NCBI GenBank assembly: GCA_038277395.1
Contig: CM076195.1
Location: 159,807,911-159,871,910 of the forward strand
Reading direction: 5' to 3'
Source: Dryocosmus kuriphilus
Lineage: Eukaryota; Arthropoda; Insecta; Hymenoptera; Cynipidae
DNA length: 64,000 nucleotides
This document shows positions 59,063 through 64,000 of this stretch, piece by piece. The position numbers and the translations under genes are program-made. Numbering within the stretch: the stretch's first letter is position 1; each line of letters begins with the position of its first letter. The notes under the pieces are model-generated. The model was not told where the DNA came from, did no database searches, and saw nothing but the letters and a program-made list of their open reading frames with translations.

Positions 59063-60354
59063 CGAGGGTCGTTCAATAAGTCTTTAGAAAAGGATAGAAA
59101 AACACTGTTTTTTTAAAAAAAATTTTTTTATTTTTTAACATAATCTCCTTTTAGCTCTACACACTTTCCCAATCGTTTTTTCCAAAATCTTTATCCCGTC
59201 CAAAGAATAGGATTTCGGAAGTTCTGCAAAATACTCATTCGTTTGAGCAATGACGTCCTCGTTGGAAGCGAACCGTCGTCCGCCAAGCCATTTCTTCAGA
59301 TTGAAGAAAAGAAAATAGTCGCTAGGGGCTAAATCTGGTGAATAAGCGGGATGCTGCAACAATTCCATTTTCAATTCCACAATTTTGGTCATGGAAACAG
59401 CGCAGGTGTGCACACGCGCATTGTCCTGATGCAAGAGGATTTTTTTCTTCTTCATATGGGGGCGTTTCTCTTTGATTTCCTCGCTGAACTGTTGCAATAA
59501 TGACGCCTAATACGCTCCTGTTATTGTTTTTCCTTTTTCCAAGTAGTCGATGAAAATGATGCCCTGCGAATCCCAATAGACCGTGGCCATCACCTTGCCG
59601 GCCGATGGCACAGTTTTTGCCTTCTTCGGAGCCCGTTCACCCTTGAAAATCCACTGTGATGACTGTCTCTTCGTTTCTGGAGTATAGTAGTGTATCCAGG
59701 TTTCGTCCACAGTGACATATCGACGAAGGAATTCGGCCGGATTGCGATGAAAGAGCGCCAACATAACCTCAGAGTCCACTACACGATTGCGCTTATTCTC
59801 CTCTGAGAGCAAACGCGGCACCCATCTTGCCGAAATTTTTTTCACAGACAATTTTTCATGCAAAATTGAAAAGACTGTACCTTGTGATATGCCTGTGGCC
59901 TCAACTAATTCGCGCATTTTGATTCGCCGATCGCTCAAAATCAGATCCTGGATTTTGTCGATGATTTCAGGAGTAGACACCTCAACTGGGCGTCCTGAAC
60001 GATGTTCGTCTTTTGTGGATGAACGGCCACGTTTAAATTCATTCGCCCAATTGTAAACCGTCGCAAACACAGGTGCAGATGTGCCATGAACTGCATCCAA
60101 CTCGGCTTTGATTTCTTTCGGGTTTAAGCCTTTCAAATGGAGATGTTTGATGACAGCCCTGTACTTGCTTTTGTCCATTGTTACTATAAGCAAATAAATG
60201 TTAACTTTAATCGACGATAAAAATTGACTTACGCTATGGATCGAGCTGAAATTTTGACAGCTTTCCTTTCGATAGTGCTGCTTAAAAAAAAAACTTTACC
60301 GACACTACGAGCGCCATCTCTCGGATTTTCTAAGGACTTACTGAACGAACCTCG
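59063..60354 (-). mobile_element. mariner element, 1292 bp, TA target duplication
   Basis: Inverted ends CGAGGGTCGTTCAATAAGTC and (minus strand) CGAGGTTCGTTCAGTAAGTC. Flanked by TA at 59061-59062 and 60355-60356. Removing the element plus one TA restores the reading frame of the PLE-3 RT, so the insertion site is certain. Length and ends are typical of mariner. Only the ends and one codon show visible damage, suggesting a relatively young insertion. Confidence 0.95.
59135..60178 (-). pseudogene. mariner transposase with one in-frame amber codon
   Basis: From ATG at 60178 (MDKSKYRAVIKHLHLKGLNP) the frame runs 347 codons to 59135 with only one stop, TAG at 59507-59509, inside a TGAY-ASLL segment where mariners have Tyr. 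N-terminal helix-turn-helix region: IKAELDAVHG..., RGRSSTKDEHRSGRP. ISARWVPRLL linker. Catalytic triad: VTVDETWIHY, HQDNARVHT and YSPDLAPSDYF, with exactly 34 residues between the second and third Asp (DD34D). Length matches the ~345-residue family norm. Cut-and-paste transposase at TA sites. Apart from the amber codon no frame damage is seen. Confidence 0.94.
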
Positions 60355-61147
60355 TATCACAAACTGGTATAGAAAAGACACATATTCTGGTAGACTACTC
60401 AATTTCTTTTCGAACCATCCCATTCACCAAAAAATTGGTATTGTAAAAAATTTAATAGATTCAGCTATTTTGCTCTCTGATAAATCCTTCCATAAAAATA
60501 ACATTTTGGTTGTTAAGCAAATTCTAAAATATAACAGTTATCCTAATGATTTCATCGAAAAACATATTAAAAATAGACTCTTCCAAACTAATATGAATAA
60601 TTCCACTCCAGATCAAAATCTTATTAATAATAACAACATAATAACTGATAAAACTTATGTGTCTTTCAATTTTTATCCTGACATCTCATATCCCATTCGT
60701 AGACTTTCTTCTGATTTCAATATAAATACTATTTTTAAAATAGATTCAAAATTTGATGTTTTCATTAAACTAGGAAAAGATCCCATAAATAAACTTGATC
60801 AATGTAATGTTGTTTATGAACTCAACTGTTCTTGTGGTCTATCATGCATTGGCCAAACCAAAAGATCTTTGGATACTAGAAGAAACGAACATCTGAGAAA
60901 TGTCCAACATTGCATTAAAAATAGAAAAGAAATAGCAAAACATATTCATGCAGATCACAACGGTGATTCTTCTTTTATGAAATGGGATGACGTAAAGATC
61001 CTCCATAAAGAACAAAATTTTTATAAACGTTTGTTTGTTGAAATGATTTATATAAAGAGGAGGGGTAATAGTGCTTTAAATAAAATTACCGACCTTCAAT
61101 TTTACAATTCTGCATATAACTCAATATTAAATACCTTAAATTTCTGA
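60355..61147 (+). pseudogene. PLE-3 reverse transcriptase C-terminus and GIY-YIG endonuclease
   Basis: Continues from 59062 with ITNWYRKDTYSGRLLNFFSN (matching NWFKKDTFSGRYINF in PLE-1), RRLSSDFNINTIF, then the nuclease: CNVVYELNCSCGLSCIGQTK, RSLDTRRNEHLRN and KILHKEQNFYKRLFVEMIY. This part is open throughout and ends at 61147. The upstream open codons 60224-60354 belong to mariner, not to this gene. Confidence 0.9.
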
Positions 61148-61656
61148 TTTTTGTCCAAATTTCTAAATTCCATATTTTGTTTCCTTATCATATCTTTTTC
61201 AAATTTGCCGCTTTTTCTCCCACTTATAACCTTTAAACTTTATGAATCTACTCCATATTGTCAGTACCCAAACCACCTTATCATGGCAATGTACTCAGAG
61301 AACTCACTTCCAACTTTCACATTTTAAAGTTTTATTATTATTCAAAATGCTTATTTAAACTAATTCAAATTGGCCATTGTGGTCCTCTTGATTTTATTAC
61401 CATCCATTTTTTCTCTTACAAGGTAACTATCTTAATTCTTACTTACTTAAAACTATCCTAACCTAGAATACATTTTTTTCAAACTTTCTAAATTTTTACT
61501 TATTCTTCTCCGGTTTTATCATTTTTTAGATACATTTAAGTAATGACATTATTTTTTTTTTACCTTTTTACTGTCAAACAAAAAATTACAAAATCTGTTC
61601 CAAACAACAACTCAACGTATTTTTGGTAAGTTTTACCTGTACAATCTTTTTACTTC
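61148..61656. other. PLE-3 3' untranslated segment
   Basis: T-rich, non-coding, between the stop codon and the 3' pLTR. A 67-codon frame at 61258-61461 is unrecognised. Confidence 0.5.
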
Positions 61657-61727
61657 TCATTTCTGATGTATTTTCTTACTTCTAAGGTGAGTTTTGTATT
61701 TTCTTTAGATTTTAACTTATTTACTGT

Positions 61728-61760
61728 CTGACGAGGTCTCTCAGCTGAGTGAAGAAACGT
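61728..61760 (+). ncRNA. Hammerhead ribozyme-type core (PLE-3 3' pLTR)
   Basis: CTGACGAG, stem CTCTCAGCTGAGTG, GAAGAAACGTT. Both the CUGANGA (N = C) and GAAA boxes are intact, unlike the 5' pLTR copy. Confidence 0.65.
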
Positions 61761-61876
61761 TACTTTAAACATTAAATTTTTTGTCTGGATGTGTTGGTAT
61801 CTTCTTTCTACTATTTCTATCCCCGGACGTGAAATCGATAATGAGGACTCAAAATCTCTCCTCGATCATATTATTC

Positions 61877-62220
61877 ATTGAAAAAATTTTTTTTAACCCG
61901 AAATTTTTGCTGTGTGAAGAAGCATCCTACAATTAAACATGTAATTTTGTTTTTGAAAAATGTTATTAAATTTCAGGAACTTTAAATTTGATTCAATTTC
62001 TCCAGTAGTTTTCATATGAGACTGCAATACCGATTTAACTCGAAACCTTCAAGGCGGAAATTTTCCCATCTCACAATTAAGAACCATGTCTGTCGACTAC
62101 TTTATTATCACTGCCAAAAAAATATTTTAATTCGTGAACGATAAAAATAATGATGTTTAAATAAAATATAAATAGGCGCAATGATTTTGAAGGTATGCTA
62201 TCCTTATTTCTAGCACGCTT
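61877..62220 (-). repeat. Inverted repeat flanking PLE-3, right (about 62085-62215)
   Basis: Partner of 56575-56725, ending GCTATCCTTATTTCTA at 62215. The part 61877-62084 has no recognisable content. Confidence 0.65.
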
Positions 62221-62463
62221 TTATTTACACTTTGCTGTTTTTTGAACTGCTGTTATTGACGTAACAGACGAACATTTTTCCTCCACATTAGATGAAAAAT
62301 AAGAAATTATCTCCGTTTCATGTATAGTTTCACCGGCAAGGTTAATTTCTGTTGCAGCGAATCTTTCTCCTAGAATCCATGTCATCTTTATCTTTCGTTT
62401 TTTTCTGTGCATAGAAATTTGGAGACAATTTAAATTTATCCTTGCATAAGTTCTAAAGGGCAT
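62221..62463 (-). other. Possible minus-strand exon, unidentified
   Basis: An 80-codon minus-strand frame with protein-like composition at its C-terminal half (ERFAATEINLAGETIHETEI, then SYFSSNVEEKCSSVTSITAV) ends in TAA followed by AAAGCG. A possible acceptor, CTATGCACAG, lies inside it near 62410. No family recognised. It may be the downstream partner of the frame at 62794-63027 or chance. Confidence 0.25.
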
Positions 62464-62793
62464 TTATACCAAATTAAAGTATTTTATACTCTGAGAGAGT
62501 AATGAAATGCAAAAAAAAGAATAGCAATAAAGAGACATAAGAAGAAATTCGTTATATGGTTTACATAATAAGTATTTTATCAAGTTAAAATAATCTACAG
62601 TTACAAATAACAAATTTGAAATAATACAAATGAATTCGCGAAGTGTAACTATATTTTATTTGTGAGACCACTTTTTTACATTTCCCGGATATTCGGATTT
62701 CCTGCAGAGAGTTTCTATAATTATATATTTGATATAATAATACGTTTAATACGCCCTAAATCTGAATTAGTGAAAAGATGGTGACTCACTTTT
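62464..62793. other. Spacer between two candidate exons
   Basis: AT-rich. No gene seen. Confidence 0.35.
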
Positions 62794-63027
62794 TTAAAAG
62801 TATTTTTGGTTTCCCGGTTCAGCTGCGACTTTATAAGTTTTTAAATTCTCATCAGAGAAGGTATTAGGTTTCTGTCTGTTGTTATCGTCATCGTCGTCTG
62901 TGGTCGCGATAACTTTCGAAGGAATAATCGGATTGGGTTGCGCTTTGGCACACTTCTTTAAAGCGTAAAAAGTAAGGACAGGTTCGTTAACCAGCCACTT
63001 TTGACCAACGGTTATGGTTTTAATCCA
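62794..63027 (-). other. Possible minus-strand terminal exon, unidentified
   Basis: Open for 77 codons between stops with no ATG. It reads VGQKWLVNEPVLTFYALKKC, AKAQPNPIIPSKVIATT, an acidic run DDDDDNNRQKPNTFSDENLK and TYKVAAEPGNQKYF, then TAA. Base composition is well above the AT-rich surroundings and codon use is mixed, which argues for real coding sequence. Possible acceptors are TCAAAAG (about 63000) or CTTTAAAG (about 62962). I do not recognise the protein. It lies immediately next to satellite DNA that would be its intron or 5' side. Confidence 0.35.
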
Positions 63028-63059
63028 TCAAGAACGGTTTTCACAAAATCAAAAAATCC

Positions 63060-64000
63060 ATTTTCTGGCTAAAATATGCAAGATACAGAAAATATGTATA
63101 TAACTAAAATTGTTTATCTTAAAAAAATCTACCAATTTTGTTTCAACCGTTTTTTAATAAAGTGCACGGTTTTTGTTTTAATCGAAGAAGCGTTATTAGA
63201 CATAAAAAATTGTGGTTTCCCGCCAAAATATTCCAGATGCGAAAAAAAAAAATAATAAAAAAAATTGTTCAATTCAAAAAGATCTACAAAATTTTATTTA
63301 ACTATTTTTTAATAGAATGTACGGTTTTGGTTTTAATCAAGAAAACGCTATTAAACAATAAAAAATTCAAATTTCTCGACAAACAAAAATAGAAAACTGC
63401 GGTTTCTTGCTAAAATATTCAAGATACAAAAAAATAATAATATACAAAGTTGTTCAACTAAAAAACGTTTACAAATTTTGTTTTAACCATTTTTCGATTT
63501 AGTGTACTGTTTTTCTTTTAATCAAGAAAAATGTTATTGAAAAAAAATTCAAATTTCTCACCAAATAAAAAAAACGGTAGTTTCTTATCAAAATATTAGG
63601 AATAAAAAAAAAGATAACAAACAAAGTTGTTCAACTTAAAAAAATCTACAAATTTTGTTTTAAGGGTTTTTTTAATAAAGTGCACGGTTTTTGTTTTAAT
63701 CCAAGAAGCGTTATTAAACATAAAAAATTGTGGTTTCCCGCCAAAATATTCCAGATACGAAAAAAATAATAATAAACAAAATTGTTCAATTCAAAAAGGT
63801 GAATAAAATTTGATTGAACTATTTTTTGATAGAATGCACGGTTGTGGTTTTAATCAAGAAAACGCTATTGAAAAATCAAAAATTCAAATTTCTCGACAAA
63901 TAAAAATAGAAAACTGCGGTTTCTTGCTAAAATATTCAAGATACAAAAAAATAATAATAATCAAAGTTGTTCAACTAAAAAACACTTACAAATTTTGTTT
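63060..64000. repeat. Satellite with trimeric higher-order unit (~518 bp)
   Basis: Monomers carry GTGCACGGTTTTTGTTTTAA-like phrases near 63163, 63318, 63502, 63681 and 63836; intervals are about 155, 184, 179, 155. Monomers 1 and 4 (AAGAAGCGTTATTA, GTGGTTTCCCGCC) and 2 and 5 (TTTCTCGACAAA, AACTGCGGTTTCTTGC) are nearly identical while neighbours differ. The repeating unit is therefore a trimer of about 518 bp. The array runs off the right edge. Confidence 0.9.

Larger units (their letters stand above)
57188..61876 (+). mobile_element. Penelope-like element 3 (PLE-3) with direct pLTRs, interrupted by mariner
   Basis: The ~220-bp segments 57188-57405 and 61657-61876 are direct repeats (TTCTGATGTATTTTCTTAC start, CTCTCCTCGATCATATTAT end) with few differences. 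They bracket a Penelope-type coding region on the same strand. A mariner occupies 59063-60354. Without it the element would be about 3.4 kb. Direct pLTRs contrast with the inverted arrangement of PLE-1. Confidence 0.87.

Noticed and set aside
60224..60354. First ~44 codons of the frame at 60224-61147 as part of the PLE-3 protein
   Set aside because: They are read from the mariner end and only run into the PLE frame by chance; the PLE sequence resumes at 60355.

Overview
This is eukaryotic, AT-rich, repeat-dominated DNA, most likely from an insect and possibly a hymenopteran with an expanded genome. That reading rests on Penelope-like elements, a mariner, a pogo-like transposon and a LINE whose reverse transcriptase resembles ones common in ants and wasps. 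There are no operons or prokaryotic signals. The only confident host gene is a polypeptide N-acetylgalactosaminyltransferase (pgant/GALNT) on the minus strand. Its first coding exon (45927-46177) carries the cytosolic tail and membrane anchor. Its second (8450-8648) carries the start of the stem/catalytic region. They are separated by a 37.3-kb intron filled with transposable elements, and the next exon lies beyond the left edge.

Layout, left to right. 1-4000: higher-order satellite of ~390-bp units built from ~23-bp subrepeats. 5160-7040: degenerate GAATTC-type short-period arrays. 8450-8648: pgant exon 2. 8709-13600: an older repeat split by a 4172-bp DNA transposon (Sola-like, 8982-13153) with ~770-bp terminal inverted repeats and a spliced, broken transposase gene. 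13785-26130: a very large inverted repeat (two ~2.6-kb arms) whose 7.2-kb spacer holds a split foldback element, a broken pogo-like transposase (18027-19452) and a full-length but mutated Penelope-like element (19597-23487) with visible target-site duplication, pLTRs and hammerhead-type ribozyme cores. Each arm also carries a foldback element with two tRNA-like halves in opposite orientations. 26700-39110: 10-bp-phased degenerate arrays and about nine tandem ~750-bp units, each with a GC-rich module. 39113-43000: a broken LINE on the minus strand. 43385-45810: an inverted-repeat element with a cluster of nuclear-receptor-like half-sites.

Upstream of exon 1: 46985-55110 is a nested palindrome of Penelope-like copies (a head-to-head inner pair inside an outer pair of pLTR fragments) that also contains a 1.2-kb foldback element. 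57188-61876 is a third Penelope-like element with direct pLTRs, interrupted by a 1292-bp mariner whose transposase reading frame has a single premature stop. 62.2-63.0 kb contains two minus-strand stretches that could be exons of an unidentified gene. 63060-64000 is a second satellite with a trimeric ~518-bp higher-order unit.

The window is mainly a record of nested insertions. Several can be ordered because an empty (pre-insertion) copy of the target site is present elsewhere in the same window. Every transposon-encoded gene seen here has at least one disabling change. All comparisons were made by eye; no alignments or database searches were run.
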